From Pomphorhynchus laevis (Eukaryota; Acanthocephala; Palaeacanthocephala; Echinorhynchida; Pomphorhynchidae): a DNA stretch of 64,000 bases. Below the pieces are notes generated by a model. The model saw only the letters and a list, made by a program, of their open reading frames with translations. It did no database searches and was not told the DNA's origin. The translations under genes and the position numbers were made by a program. How positions within the stretch are numbered: the first letter of the stretch is position 1; every line of letters begins with the position of its first letter. The stretch spans positions 62,001-126,000 of the forward strand of contig WNNJ02002296.1 of the NCBI GenBank assembly GCA_012934845.2, in the 5' to 3' direction. Below, in pieces: positions 19,905 through 34,600 of this stretch.

Positions 19905-22795
19905 TAGATATTTTACGGAAAAACAAAATAATGTTGAGTGGCTTGTGAAAGAGGTATGATAGAATTGTGATTTTGATAAATGTTGAGGGAATTCGTTTCT
20001 TGATTTATTGTGGAGGAGCCATAATGAAGAAACGTAAATGTTGTTTGAAGAGTGGAAGCGACGATGGAAAACGGACGAAAGTTGGCAAAGAATTCCATAC
20101 AAGTAGAGCTGCGACGATAACAGATATCGACCATAGTTAATTGAGTGCAGAGGAACGTGAAGAAGTAGAGAATAACTTGATCTCAGAGCCAAGAAGGCAG
20201 ATCACGGATAATCAAGATAAGCGAAGTGTAAGTAAGATGATGAGTGACAAAATTGAAGACGAAAGGTAACGATACGCAAGCGAAATTCAACACGAAGGTT
20301 AATTGTGGTCAAGATAGAACGAAAAGTTTATGGGAGATATGGCTCAAGCGGCGAAAACGCAAGAGACCACGAACATCAGAGTTTATGATACGTTGGAAAG
20401 GTAAAAGCGCAAAATTGAAATAGTTGGCAAATAGGCTAAAGCAAATTTTGATTTTGGGAAACGGGAGATTCGATATAAGAACGAGACAAAAGGGGAAGTC
20501 GATCAGCCTACGAATGTGAGGGAGATCACGAAGTAATATGAAAGAAGAGCGAACTTTGTCAAAAACAAAAAGTTTGAGGGAAATGAAATTGTCAAAGTGA
20601 AAACCTAAAAAAATCATATTGTCAATGATTAAAAAAAGTATCGAATTAAAAGATAAAATAGGTGAAGTTATGTCGAGGTGATTAGGGATGATCCACATGA
20701 TTTTGGACTTTTCAGGATTAAGAGCTAGACGAAGGGAAGAAATATGGTTGGATATAGACATAAGAAAATTTCTGGCAGAAGTAGCGAGATTGTGGATACA
20801 GAGATTATGGGCATGAGAATATATGAGGATATTATCGGTATACTTCATCAGATGAAAGTTATAGTCATGAGTTATAGCAGGCAAGTCGCCGAGAAGAAGT
20901 GGGAAAAGGAGAGGATCTTAAACGGAACCTTGTTGAACACAGTGCGAGATTGAAGAAGAGATATTAAGAGAAGTTTGGGTGAACATAAAAGAGCGTTTTG
21001 AGAGCTAAGATGTGAACCAGGCTATAGTAGAAACTGAGAAACCATAGTCGTGACGAAGCTGAGAGAATGGGTTAGAATGATCGACATTGTTGAACGCAGA
21101 AGACAGGTCAAGGTAAATTACGACACTACATAGTTCCATATCTCGGTTGTAGTAGATTATTGAAAACGTAAATGGGGGTGGGGTATAAATTTGAAGAAAC
21201 AATGTATTATTGACTTGATATAACACTCGACGCTCAAGGAGTTTAGATAAGGTCGGAAGAAGAGAAATCGACGATATGAAGATGGAAGCAAAGTATTCAG
21301 ATACGGTTTTTTATAAAAGGACGTACGATGACAGCTTTTTAGTTGTTTGAAAAAGTTCGGCAACTAATGAGGCAGTTGAAATGGGTGGTAAGGACTGTAT
21401 ATATAATAAAATAAATAGATTTTAATATATACGTTGGGATAAGGTCGGTATGCGAATAGATGTTGGGCATAGAAAGAAGAACCTTGAAGGCTTCACTAGA
21501 AGAAACAGGAAGGAGTTGGAATAGCTCATGAAGAAATTTGCATGATAAGCGAGACGAGGATTGATGATTTACATGGATAGAAGAGATGACCGTAGTGATT
21601 TAAGCTGAAAATAAGAGGATAACTCATAATGATCGATTGTATGAACATTCGGAGAGCGAGAAAGAAGATAAATAAAGGTTATTCAAGTATATTTTTTATC
21701 AGACAATGATGAGATATTATTTTCGCAGAAAAGTGTGCATCTATCGCTAGAAATTAGTGATGGGAGCGTCGAAGATTTAAGTAATCACACGATGACTAGA
21801 TATTGAAGTGTGACTACTTTTGATAAAACGAATAAATAATGTAAAATAATGGCGTAGAATGCGCTTAGAAATTATACAGTCAGAGTCGAACCGAGTTGTA
21901 CACGAAGAGCGTTTGGGAATTCAATACTTGCGAGGTAAAATATAATCGAGGATGTTAGAGAGCATATTGATGAAAAGTGTGGATAGACTATTATCTGTCA
22001 AAACGAGTGCGGAATGCGACAAAAGAGGAGAATCAAGGGTACGGAGCGCAAGAAGAGAAGGTCGAAGTGTTGTAATTGTCGACTAAAAATTTGAGAGGAG
22101 CGAACAAGAGTGAACAAGATATCGATATTAACAGTGATGAGAAAATGATCAGAAAAACCAGGATCTAAGATTGTAGAGGAAGTGTATGCAATGAGACTGT
22201 TGGGAAAAGCGATAATATCAAGAGTGAAACAAAGAATATGGGTGGGGAGTTTTGTTAGTAAATGTAGGCTAAAGTCGGACAGAAGACTTACAAATTTTAC
22301 GGAATCTGAATCTGAAGAGCGATCTTAACGGATGTTGAAATCACTAAAAGTTGAAAATAGTCATTGAAAATAGTCAAGACGGTGGATATGAATCTTGTCG
22401 ATAGATGTTTGCAAGTTAAATAGGAAAAGGAAATTAAGATTTACAAATGAGCAATTCAAATGTAGTACATGGTAAGGTGAAATCGATTTATTAAAAAGAC
22501 AGAGTGATACGAGCGAAGTTAACGATTCCTCCATGATTAGAAGAAGTAGTTGATTTTGTTGAGTCAATGGGGCGACCGGACTGAAACAAGAGAAAATTCG
22601 AAAATAATGTAGATTACGGATTCAGTAAGCCAGGATTCAGTGATACATAAAAGATCAATGATTGATGTTTAAAGAGATCGAGAAGTAAGTCAGTTTTATG
22701 AAGAATGGAACGGATGTTAAGAAGAGCTAGACTAATAGATTATTTTGGTTCATTGTTGGCAAGATAATAAGATAAAGAGTTGAGAGAGTTCACCC
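19905..22795 (-). mobile_element. Degenerate CR1-like LINE, family 1 relative, old copy
   Basis: On the minus strand: an RT core at 20309-20884 (YTDNILIYSHA, LNPEKSKIMWI, LGFHFDNFISLKLFV, LPHIRRLIDFPFC), motif A region at 21005-21226 (VVIYLDLSSAFNNVDHS), and an upstream endonuclease part to about 22790. A plus-strand fragment of the same subfamily lies at 49020-49380. Many stops and shifts; this is an old subfamily. Confidence 0.8.
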
Positions 22796-22799
22796 TCAT

Positions 22800-24000
22800 A
22801 TCCCTCCTAATTTTGGCAGCATAAGCTCACTTCGGACCTAAAGTCTACTTGGCGCATTTTGAACTCACTCCTCTTATGTTCAACAACGCCTAGTAACATC
22901 GATCCAAACTGGTTTGCTTCTTATCTTCAATCAAAGTATGCTATTATTAAACCATATATCTCTTCAACTCTCCAATCATCGACTGCCTTTATACAATTCT
23001 TTCTTCCTACACTTTTCTATTTCCTTTCCGCTTTTTGACGAAGCTTCAAAAGTTCACATTTCATTGCCTAACTAATCTTCTCCTGCTGACCCCTTTCCTA
23101 TGTACTTACTTAAGCTTATTTGCCATTCGATATATCCGCTTTTAACAACCTTTCTCAATTCTTCTATTCGCAGCGGCAATTTTCCGTCAAATTAGAAATC
23201 TGCCATTATCCGTTCACTTAAAAACATTTTCTCAACAGTTCACTTCCGTCCTCATATCGTCCTATATCTATTCTCCCAACCTTATCAAAACACTTCAACC
23301 TTTCATCTGCATTCGACATCGTCGATCATTATATTCTTCTCTATCGGCTCCGTCATTACTATGGATTTTCTAACTCAGCTGTATAATGATTTTTCTCTTA
23401 TTTATCTGACTGTTCTTTCAATGTTTATTCGGTTTCTGTTTTTCAACCGTCTTCTCTCACACGTTGCTCCGCAAGTCTTAGTACTAGGTCCCATTCTTTT
23501 ATCTCTGCTTCTCGGTAATCTTTCTTCAATAACCAGAACACTCAATTTTCATGTTACGCAATATGCTGTTGACATTCTTCTCTACTCTTATCTACCATCC
23601 TCACAAATCGATAATATTACATCCACTTCCTCCGCTTGCCTCTTATCTGTTTCCCAGCACCTTTATTCGTTTCGCATATCACTCAATCTTGCAAATCCCA
23701 AAACCATGCGGGTAATTCCTTCCCGCCTCAACATTACTCCACCTACCGTATATCTCTACTCAACCATTCTTCCTGTCGTCAATGATATCGTATTCCTCGG
23801 TTTCCTTTTTGACAAACATCGTTCTCTCAAGCCATTTGTTTCAGATAAAGTTCGCTTCTCGCCCCTACTATGTGATATTCGCTATATTCCTAGGTTTACG
23901 ATTTTCGCTTCTGCCTTTATTTTTATGTTTTTTTTGTTTTCCCGAATCGATTATTGCCTTAGCCTGTTCTCTTAATTAGTTCTCGCAAATTACTTAATCT
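22800..24000 (+). mobile_element. Degenerate CR1-like LINE fragment, family 1 relative
   Basis: The frame at 23361-23975 reads PILLSLLLGNLSSITRTLNF, QYAVDILLYSY (motif C changed from YADD to YAVD), SLNLANPKTMRVIPSRLN and VFLGFLFDKHRSLKPFV. It belongs to the subfamily of the copy at 1795-5345 and shares its block at 22800-22890. It abuts the minus-strand copy head to head, is truncated at both ends and is dead. Confidence 0.8.
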
Positions 24001-24337
24001 GTCCGATCATCTTGCCGTATGATTGGGAAAGGAATTGGTGGCGTGTGTGAATTTTTCTATTTCGAGTTGATATGCAGAAATATGTGGTTTCTGGAGGATT
24101 CCACTGTCCTTCGTAATTATGTGGTTGACGAGGGGGTGTAATCGTTGCAAAGTACAAGACGTGCCAGCACTGTAGTTTGCGAAGATCTTTCTGCTCATAA
24201 CTAATCTAATTATGCCACGTTTTCTTTCATTTCCAAATTTTCGAAGATTTTTCTGCTCAATTCGTCGTCTTGTCGGATTTAATTCGCTTGGTTTGGTTCA
24301 AAAAGGGAATCGTATGGACTATTTTGTTATGGACATT

Positions 24338-24402
24338 CCCTTTCCCGGTGGAGTGATATCCCTTTCCAGGTGGAGTGATATCCCTTTCCCGGTGGAGTGA
24401 TA
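24338..24402 (+). repeat. 22-bp direct repeat, three units
   Basis: The unit CCCTTTCCCGGTGGAGTGAT plus AT occurs three times in a row with one base variant. Confidence 0.9.
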
Positions 24403-25514
24403 CCGCGAGGCAGACATCTTGACTAAACTCGTTAGAGTTCTTACGTGAAATGCATTTGGTACTAGTAGACATGAGCGAGCAACATTTAGTGTTGCTACCT
24501 CGGCAAATCAGATAGTACCGCGGAAACTGTCCTCAGTAACGACTCAAGTATGAGCGTCACCATCGGTTGTGCTCCCTCAGGATTGCGTCGAATGACTTGA
24601 AAACCCATACATAAAGATTTTACGATAGTGACTCGGTCTTCCGAATCATTGACAGGACAGCTATCCACTGTAGCTTCGTTGGCACAAATCATTTGTGGAA
24701 CGTTATTCTTTCGGAGCTGTGACGGTGGTCTAGATGAGCCGGGGCACATTTGCTGCTGTATCCCATGACGTCGGAGAGATCGACGTTCGTAAGCCTGTAT
24801 CGATTGCCACAATGTCCGCAATAACCTTGCGCTTGAGCGTCAATGACGGGTATTGCATTGTCATTCGTTATTTCCTCCTCTATCTTATGGTTGTTTTGAT
24901 TGGTTGTTCGCCTCTGTTGTAATAATCCTGGCGCTGAAAGAACCATCACAGTATGACTTCACAGTATTCGATATAGTTGTAATTTGCTTATGGTTGTTGA
25001 TTGATATAACGATTTTATATATTATTGTATACCTTAAATTGTAATCAGTTGATAAATCAGAACTTTTGTTAATTTTAAAAATTAAATGATTGTGGCATTA
25101 ATGATAATGATTAAATTTAATGTGATGATTACAGAGTCACTAAATGCGATTTTTCTCCAACGACGAACCTGTGATCAACATATCTAACGACTCTAATGAT
25201 ATATCAGGTAGGACGAGTTCTGTTGGAGTTATGCCTCTTTATTCCGTAGTGCCTCCAGCCTGCGACGATACGATTTCCCCGTCAATCAAACGTCTTAATC
25301 TAATTGAAATGCCTTCATTCAGTCTGATATATTATGATCAAGAACAACATCTAGAGTCGATACAGACTTGCCAGAGAAATGATAATGGCATTGGAGCTGG
25401 GCTGAACATAGCCGCACCGTGCAGACGACACTCTTGCGAACGCATTCGATCTCCGGCGAGCTTTGGCTTCCCTACTTCAATTTGACGTCCGGATTTGACG
25501 AGTGGGCTGGTCTA
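24400..25514. other. GC-richer stretch with unassigned open frames
   Basis: Base composition is less AT-rich than the surroundings, as in the adjacent pseudogene. On the minus strand an 108-codon frame at 24495-24821 (PPSQLRKNNVPQMICANEAT ... ILESLLRTVSAVLSDLP) and an overlapping one at 24689-24949 (QGYCGHCGNRYRLTN) may be one frameshifted relic. On the plus strand 25144-25485 has a 113-codon frame with SGRTSSVGVMPLYS. I recognise none of them. They may be remnants of host exons or chance frames. Confidence 0.25.
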
Positions 25515-26738
25515 TTTCAAAGATTCATTCGATGGCGATGGTCCGCTGAAAGAATAAGTTATCCCTTCAAAGCCGGACAAGCCACAAGGCAAATTTGTAG
25601 TTGCCACAAAGAAGTACTTCAATGAATCAAAGTCTATCGGACTGAAAACAACTAAAATGCCCGTTTTCATTGGATGTCTAAACGGTTTGCGACTCGTGCC
25701 ATCACTGAGGATCACGATCTCATCGTACAATTTTCGGTGGCATTCGAACAGAATATTGATTGCGGAGGCGGTTACGTGAAGCTTTTCAGTTCAGGAACCA
25801 GCCAGGAAACGCTTACAGACTCTACACCATATTACATCATGTTTGGTCCCGATATCTGTGGTCTTCAGAAGTGAATCGTGCACGTTATCATAAATCCCAA
25901 TGGCACAAACTATAATTGTAAATCGAGCCCTAAGTGCAAGGACGACGTGTTCACGCACGTTTACACGTTGCATCTATATGCGTCTAATCGGTTATACGAA
26001 GTAAGAATCGACGACGAGTCCGTTCAAGCGGAATATTTATTCGACGACTGGCCAATTCTGCAACCCCGCGAAATCACATACCCGTCTGATGCCAAGCCGT
26101 CGAATTGGGATGACCGAGAGCGCATTGCTGATCCCATCGACCAAATTCCTGATAATTGGGAGCTGCCTGAACTTATATAGGACATTGAAGCAACAAAGCC
26201 AGAGAATTGGGACAATGAAGCCGACGGTGACTGGTCCGCCCCATTGAAAACGAACTCAGCATGCATGGGCAAGTGGGTGCCGCGTACTATTGATAATCCC
26301 GACTACCGGGGACTCTGAATTGCAAAACAAATTCCAAAGCCGGACTATGTCTAGTATCATACGATAGGAATATTCAAGGACATTGGTTTAATAGGGATCG
26401 ACGTGCGGCAAGTCATGTCGGGCACGATTTTCGGTGACTTTCTGATCACTGATGATGTTGATTTGGCGAGACAGGCTGCGGACGCCATAGTTGAGACGTC
26501 AAAGAAGGAGCGAACTGTCAAGAAAAATATCGACGACAAAGAAATGGAGAAAATGCGTGCGTCGGGAAACCCCACAGATGATAAGATTTCGGTTGACGGC
26601 GATGACAAAGACTTTGAGGATATGAGTGATGTGGACACCATGGATGTCGTTGATTCCGGTCACGACGGCTTTGGAAAGGCGTCAAACCACGACGAGCATA
26701 CGGGATCCTCAAGTGTACATACTAACGAAGAGCTCTAA
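25515..26738 (+). pseudogene. Calreticulin processed pseudogene
   Basis: Calreticulin is the soluble ER lectin chaperone. The plus strand reads its landmarks in order without introns: YFKDSFDGDG, a KSIGLKTTK block, QFSVAFEQNIDCGGGYVKLF, YYIMFGPDICG, VHVIINPNG, then the P-domain repeats (KPSNWDDRERIADP, KPENWDNEADGDW, RTIDNPDYRG) and the globular end QVMSGTIFGDFLITDDVDLA, an acidic tail, and TNEEL where an HDEL-like ER signal would stand. In-frame stops follow PLKE, CGLQK, LPELI, DYRG and PDYV, and one frameshift lies near 25665. The N-terminus with its signal peptide is not recognisable. The absence of introns suggests a retrocopy; no poly(A) tail or target duplication is evident. Confidence 0.9.
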
Positions 26739-27605
26739 TCTTCAATGTCAAAAAATTGTACTATGATTTGTATATTTATATTTGTATTTTTACAAATTAT
26801 ACTGATAAAAAAATTACAGAGTTGTTCTGTAGAAATATTAAATTTAAATTATTAAATATTAAATTTGTTAAATATTAAATTTTAATTTGCTGGGTATGGC
26901 TTTACATCGAGATAAATAAATTTAAATAAATTAATTGTAATAATTAGATAAAATAATTTATTTAAACAATTTTTATTGAATTATATATTATTTGATAATT
27001 TAATATTTTTTTAACTCATTTTTTAACCATCTATCAGCAAATGGTTAATTTAAATTAGAGATACTTTAATTAAAGATTTATTTTTATTACACTTTTTGAT
27101 TAGAATATTGTATATTAAGGAATGCATATTGTCCAATACAATATGACGTTGTATTGAACAATACAGAGTGAATCCTTGCACTTTTGACCAACAAGCGCTA
27201 TTAAATCTGTTAATCAAAATTATATCATATCACGGCTAGTTAAACAGATTTCGGGCTACGATGAAGACACTTTTAGCATCTGTGCAAATACATTGATAGA
27301 TGGAAATCAAGTATTTGGTTATCCTTCTATAATAAGATGCAATAAGGGTTTTGTCAAAGCCACTTTCAAACAGTCATTTCTTTATCAACTTGTATATAAA
27401 AGTCGACAAATGACATTTTTACGTTATTGAGTTCATTTGAGTTCATGACTATCGTTAGTGCGTGAATTTTTATTGGTATGATTATACATAAATTATCAAA
27501 CAAATTTAGACAAACACTAATTCTGATATATTTACTTGTTTAAATTCCCGCTGATTTACTTCAATTAAATTCTCGATGCTTTTGACAGATAACTAGCAGA
27601 CAGTG
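26739..27605. other. AT-rich interval upstream of DIS3
   Basis: No gene seen. It should hold the DIS3 promoter and 5' UTR. A short hairpin (TTGTCCAATACAA with a near inverse copy) lies at about 27128-27165. No convincing TATA or initiator element was picked. Confidence 0.3.
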
Positions 27606-27821
27606 ATGCCATCTCCCAAAGTGTTTTATACTGTAACTTCCAGTGGACAAGTTCGCAAAGTGCTCAGAGAACGTTACATCCGGGATGTTCAATGTGGATC
27701 AGTACTTTGTGATAAATGCGACGGATCTAGAATTCTTAGTAACCGGCCCTGTTGCGTAAATAACTTGCTACCTGGTATTCATCACTACATTTGTCTTGAT
27801 ACTCAACTTATCCTTAGCCAG
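27606..27821 (+). CDS. DIS3: DIS3 exon 1: start, CR3 motif and PIN start
   Basis: Reads [20 protein letters not shown], matching the N-terminus of RRP44. The zinc-like CR3 motif CGSVLCDKC has the C-x4-C-x2-C spacing used to dock on the exosome core. It ends in LDTQLILSQ; the Asp corresponds to PIN residue D69 of human DIS3. Phase 0, donor GTCTGA. Confidence 0.9.
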
Positions 27822-28551
27822 GTCTGATTAATTATAATTTAAATTTATAAATTTAAATTTTCCATTATATGAGTATAAAAATCGTTTAAATTACTTATGG
27901 ATTTATATTCGTTTGAGTATAATTTTATATTGTTGAATTACAATATAATCTTTTTATAAATTTTAATTCTTTTGGAATACTCGCCAAAAGAATTAAAATA
28001 CTTGTTACTTTCCTTAGTATTAAAGAGCAGATATTAAAATATTAAACATAATTTATAAGTTTATGTAAATTATGTTTTACTTTACGTTCTTATTTTATAT
28101 TTTAATATTTTATTAGTTTCCTTAACTGAATAATATATAATTATGAATTATATTTATATTATAATATATTTAATTATTTTATATTTATAAATATTTATTT
28201 TATAATTATATATAATATGTTAGAGAGACAACATGAAGCATTCATAAACTAATGAATTTAAAACAATCATAAATTTAAACATGAAAGATAACATATGATA
28301 GCTGCGATAGACATCTATTGAAAATGACAATATACCTTAATATATCTTATATGTATATTATACTTACAATAAAAATAAGCTTTATACAGGCTACAAATAT
28401 TTCAATATATATAAGATTTGCTAGTGTACATATTACATGTAGCATAGTGAGAACTGCCTTCCCGGATCTGTATTTCGAGATTTATTTTATATAAAGCAAC
28501 ACCATTTAGTATATATATCGCAATAATAATTGAAAATATGGATAATCTTCA

Positions 28552-28632
<81 letters not shown>

Positions 28633-31600
28633 AATATTATTATCAAATCGAACTCGAGAGCCCATTCAGGCTGCTTTCAAATAAATCGTTAAACAAATCA
28701 AATCAAGAATCGAGTAACATCAGCGTTTTTTCTTTTATAGCACAATACAAGGGCTAAGCTTTCGGCGTAAAAGCCTTCTTCAGAGTTGTAAGAGTTTTAA
28801 TAACCAAGACTTATTTTAACGTGTATATATAAGCAACACCATTTTGTATATATATCCTTTATTAAAGGATATTTTATCACATCTTTTAGCTTTACAATAT
28901 AAAGCTAAAACTAAAGCCTTTAGTTGACTAATTGCAGTCAATTATAAATTCAACCAACTTATTAGATTCTTTTGAAAATTCAAAAATACACAACATTTTA
29001 CCTTCCTTTGTTTAGAGTTCAATAGTTTTGATACCGGACTTGCTTCTTGACGTCATCGTACCGATAACTACCTTGGAGGAGGTTGGTTAAATGAGTGAAA
29101 GCTTTATTTATTAAATAACATATTCAATTTTTACCAAATTAACACTTTTAGTTTGTTTTATTATCCCACTTATAAATAACTATCTTTTAAGCAATTACCT
29201 AACAATTAGACACCTAACAATTACCTACAAAAACCTTGGGACTCGATATCTTTATCTTGAAGTGTGTGAGGGTAAATCAGTGAGTTCGACGAAGAGGTGG
29301 AAGGTGTACTAGAATCTGGGCGGTATATGATATCGAGGTTAAAAGGGGATAGCAGAAGTGAAATTTGACAGAGAAGGAGTTTTTCTGTTTTTGAGATAAA
29401 GGGGTACGGTTCTGTTTCAGTGTAAGATGATGACGAAAGAATACAATAATGCCATCATGGCTAGAAAAAAGAACGTCGCATTCGCGAAGGAATAAACTGG
29501 CTTTGTCGACAACAGGGTAACCTTGTGATCAGATACGCTTAATAGCAAGTCATCGCTATCACAATGATAGGATTCAGTAAGGCATATCAACTCCAGAGAT
29601 TAAATCAGCTAACTGAGTATACGTATTTCATGTAATTATAAAATAAACAAAACATAATAATGCTAAATCAAAATTTAATAATTAAATAATAAAATAAATA
29701 ATTGTTTTTAGATTTTCTATAATTTAAATCAAGTTAAAATAAAATTTAAAATAAACGTCATTTTTATGAATTGACTAATTCATAAAAATAAAGAAATAAG
29801 TTAATAACGAGATTGACTTTATGAATGACGTAGCGGGTGTTAAGAAGACAGAGGCTAAATTACGAATTATTACTACAGTAAGTTGCAAGAAAAGTGGGCA
29901 TTTGTGAGACAGTAGACACTGTGGAATTAAAGAGCTGACAATAGTGCAGTAGGCTATTAGAACTTGATTTTATGTTTGACAATATGGTGTTTAATTAAAA
30001 AAGATCTGTGGAGGAATTGTATAGCTGTTTTCAAGATTTGGTTTATTGACGTTTAGATACATGATAAATAGATGATAGTCATCTGTTTGACAAATTTGAC
30101 GTGGATATTGAGATTGACACTATGCCACCATGTTGAATTACAAAGCGTTAGGTTGTATTTTCTAATTGGTTATTTCTGTAGAGTTTTCGCAGATTGTATT
30201 CATGAGTGCGGTCTTTTCGTGAATATCTCAAGTATATTATAAAATAGATACCTATAGAAACCTCATATATATACTTGACCTATTTTTACTTTACGTTCTT
30301 ATACTTTATATGTGATATTAATTATAAATTTGATATGTTATACCAATTAATTGAAATACTTGGTATTTACAAGTATTTATTGGAAGTAATTGAATTTAAT
30401 ACTAGGTATTTAATTGAAATACTTGGTATATACAACTTATAACATATATTTATATTCATACATATATATTTTTATCACATCATTAAAATTAATTAATAAT
30501 AAATAATTGTCATCAGTTCTGTTAAAAAAATCAAAATCTTTTCCGATCTAATTATTTTACCCTGAGCCATTATAGGTTCGACGAAAATCGTTTCTTATTT
30601 ACACAAGTTTAAAAACTCTATTGCTTGATTCTGAACGGAGATATTATCTATTTCTTGATGAATTTTACAGGTGATTTAAAACTTTTGCTATCTATTCAAA
30701 TTCAAGTCACATTATTATTCTAGTGAGAGTGCCATTGAAGAAAACAAGTGGGATATGAAAATAGATGGAAAGTTTAAAAGTTCAATGTCTGTCATCAAAT
30801 TCTACAAGCAGCATTTATCCGGTAATATTTGCCTAACATTGATATCTGAAATTTGTCTTTAACAGACATTTAAACATTAAAATAAAAAATATAAATAATG
30901 GACGAATAACAATTTAAATTATATTTATTTAAATATTGTATTAATAAATTATAAATTATAATAAAATTATTATTACTTACAGTTTATAAATTTTTTATTA
31001 ATTTTATTAATTATCACCTGATTTGTTGTTCATTAAGTTTATAATATATAATTATACTAGAGAAGGTTATGCTTTTAGTACATTTTATTTTATATTTTAT
31101 TTTGTCTATTTTTTAAATCTTTAAATTTACATAGTTTTAATGTATTGTAATGATTATGAAACTTATAATGTGTGTGGATGAAATTAATTGTGCCATAATG
31201 TTAATTTACTTCGCATATTCCTTTAATTTCATTACTAGATTGTTTATAGAATACACCAAATTAATTTCGGTTTTTTAATTAAGTAATTATTTAATTTTTT
31301 AATTATGTTTTTATTTTTTCCTTATTCTTTGGTTTATATTATTATATTAAAAATATTTTACTGTAAATTTCAGCGATTACGATTAAATCCATCGGTGAGG
31401 ATTAGTCTTATTAAGGCTGCTTAAAGCCTAAACATTGTTCGAACAGTGATGTATCTCCTTTTCCAGGTCTTGGCTATTCTTGAAAAAGGTGAGCTAGATT
31501 TTGCACTCCTCGACCGAATCTCTGGTTCAATATCGCTGGTGGCCGTGAAAATGCTGCCCAGATATGAGAAATCTCCGACATTGTTCAAGAATAACGCACT

Positions 31601-34600
31601 GCTGTTTTGCGGATATGAATATGCACGGTTTTTGCAACCAACATGTCAGATTATTCTGCCTTGACGATCTATGAACTGATCTTATACTAGGTCGTCCGTT
31701 TCTCGTCAACATCGAAATGTGACTCTCAAGTTCAGCGGCTGGAGAAATGATCTAATTCTCGGCACCGTGAATCACATCAAAATCGAATGTCTTTCTCTCT
31801 TTCATGTGCTGAATACGAATGTTCGTCCAATCGCGATAAAATTTTAAACACTATTCCTTTAACCTTTTTTGAACAGTGACCCAACATTGCTCGACCTAGT
31901 GACATCGTGTCCCAACCCGAACATTTTCTCACAAAATAATACTAATTTTTTAGATCACAGGTATATTATATCCTCACGAAAGGTAAAACAACATATGGAT
32001 AATTTGGATAAATCTGAGAAACAATAAATGATTTAACAATGAAAGCTTCATACAAAAATGATTATATATTTTACAATATAATTAATTTTAATTAATAAGA
32101 TGGTTGTTCGTGTTTTCTATTTATCAATTCCTGAATCCGTGGATCCAACTTCGATAATGATACGCAATGATCTGTCGAAACCAGAAACCGTGGAATTCGT
32201 TGCCCTCAAATATTGTTTTGGCTCAGGAGTTTGACTGGAGATCTATGAGCTCATCTGATAATTCATCGTTTTCTTCGATTTTCGCAATAAAGGGTTGTTC
32301 AATCCATGAGAAGAAGTTTGGTTTCTCAAAGATAATGTGCGAATTGAATTTCTAATTCTGACAGATGTTCCATGATGTATTAATCAGGTCCTCCGAAGCA
32401 TCTGTATTTCTAAGCTTCTCATCGAGCAATCTGAAATTGGTCATATTTCGTTTGACAACTCGTTTTCTCCACAGAGGTAGCTTATTCATGAAGGCATGAC
32501 CTTTGAAAACAGATAATCTAGTTAGCATTTGATTTTTGTAATAATAAATTAAGAGTTTATGTGTTTAAAAATATCAGCCAGATAACACATAATGACTAAG
32601 AATTCTTTATCTTCAAACGTTTTCGACTCTTTGTGACCTTAATTAGCAAAAGCACAGCAATTTATTAGACAGGCTAAACCGCCTTATCCGATACACGACC
32701 TTGAGAAAGCCGCCACACTTCGGTGTGTAATAACAATACAATATGTTCTGCTCCTACTTCTTCGCAAAATGCTTTAAAAATTCTATGATTAAGCGCTTTT
32801 CTACGACTGAAATTCACAACTTGTGCTACAGCGGCCAAAACTTCTTTGAAAGAGTCCGGCAACGTTTTTGAAGCAAGTGCTTGGCGATCAATAGCACAAT
32901 GTATGTTAACAATATCTGGGACAATAGTTTTCTTTAAACTCACAAAACCTGACTTGTGTCCTAATATTAAAGGTGTATCGTCTGGGCAGATATAACCAAT
33001 TTTATTCCAGTTGATACCATGTGTTTTTAAGAAATCATTTAATAATCCGAAAACGTCAGTTGCTTTGACAGTTAATTCCAACTTTGTGCGAAATAAAAAC
33101 TCATCACGAAATGACGCGTCTTCTGTATAACGAACGAAGACAAGCAAATGAATCATGTTGGTGACATCCGTTGATTTGTCCAGCTGTAAACTAATTCGTA
33201 CTGGGCTGCTTTTGATTCCATATACAACTTATATAAGGACGTCTTCGCTCATCTAAAATATTCTTGATTTCATGACATCGTTTGATAGCGGAATATCTTT
33301 GAGCTTTTTCATTCCTTCTCCAAGGACCAGTTGTGCCATTTTGAGTGCAGATATAGGTTCCAGCTGAATAAGGATAGGACGAGTATTGCTCGCCTTAATC
33401 CTTCTCAGTCTTCCTTTTGGAAGATTTTCAAGAAGGAGAAGTTTGTTTGCTGGAAGGATAGAGCATTGGGTTGGATAGGGAATGTAGGCCTTGATAAAGT
33501 TTTGGAGAAGTCACTAGCCCTACACAACTATGGAGCCACTCAATCACCTCAACCAATCCCGCCTTGGTGTAACTTCAGGAGTAGGGATCTATCTGTTACG
33601 GATATCCTTAACTCCTGGGGTCCACTCCCGGGCACCTCCAAATCTGTCGCTCAACTTTCTTCTCGGGTCTGTCAGCTTTTGACAGCTGATCAGAGAAGAG
33701 AGGTGGCCGTCACAATGCTTTTAGCCTCCCCATCCGATGTAGCAGGCATCAATATTAGTAAGCGTGTTTTTATTCCTAAGAAAAAATCCTGCTCATGCCC
33801 TAAAGATCTGCGACCCATTTCGATTCAAAATGCCCTCGTGTCGATTTACGAAAAAGCGCTTGCGCGTAAAATGCGCGACCATTTAAGTAGGCGTAATTTG
33901 ATCCCTCCAGGTTTTCATGGGTTCGTCAAAGTTCGCTCGGTCCATTCAGCAGTTGGTGAGGTGGAGCAGTTTTGTCAGGATAATAGCCATCGTCTAGTTG
34001 TGGCTGTTTTCCTTGACTTTTCAGCTGCATTTGACCGCATCTTCATCCCTTTTGTGATCTCTTCTCTCAGGTCCCTCGGGTTGCCTGCGAGAATTGTGAA
34101 CAGGGTGTAGATTCTGCTGTATACCAAACGATTTTACTATGAAGACGACCCTGATGCGCGTCAGTTCTACCCTATTACGGGTGTACCTCAAGGATCCCCA
34201 CTTTCTCCCATCTTATATCTTGCTGCTTCCATTAATCTATTCAAAATATTTAAACGCGAACAACGTCTAGTGGTGTACGCTGATGACAATACAGCACTGT
34301 TCACTGGACACAGGTGTAAAGACGTAGTCTCTGACATCAGCCGTTTCTTTTTAAGATTAAAAGACCAGTTACCCATATCCAATCTTATTTTAAACTCCGC
34401 CAAATCGCAGGCGGTTGTCTTTCATGACACCCCTGTTACAAAGCAAAAACTTAAGAATTTTTGCTTTGTAAAATCACTATCTGCGCTCTCCTCCATATTT
34501 GCCCCTGAACCCATCCCTACCTTCACAAGTCGAGTAAAATACCTGGGAAAATCAAATACCTGGGAAAATCACTATCTGCGCTCTCCTCCATATTTGCCCC

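Noticed and set aside
24495-24949. Assigning the minus-strand frame to a known ion-channel accessory or zinc protein
   Set aside because: The resemblance was too vague; no motif could be named with confidence.
31660-31760. Aspartic-protease-like phrase on the plus strand (DLILGRPFL)
   Set aside because: The minus strand gives a better, longer match to a LINE RT C-terminus over the same bases.
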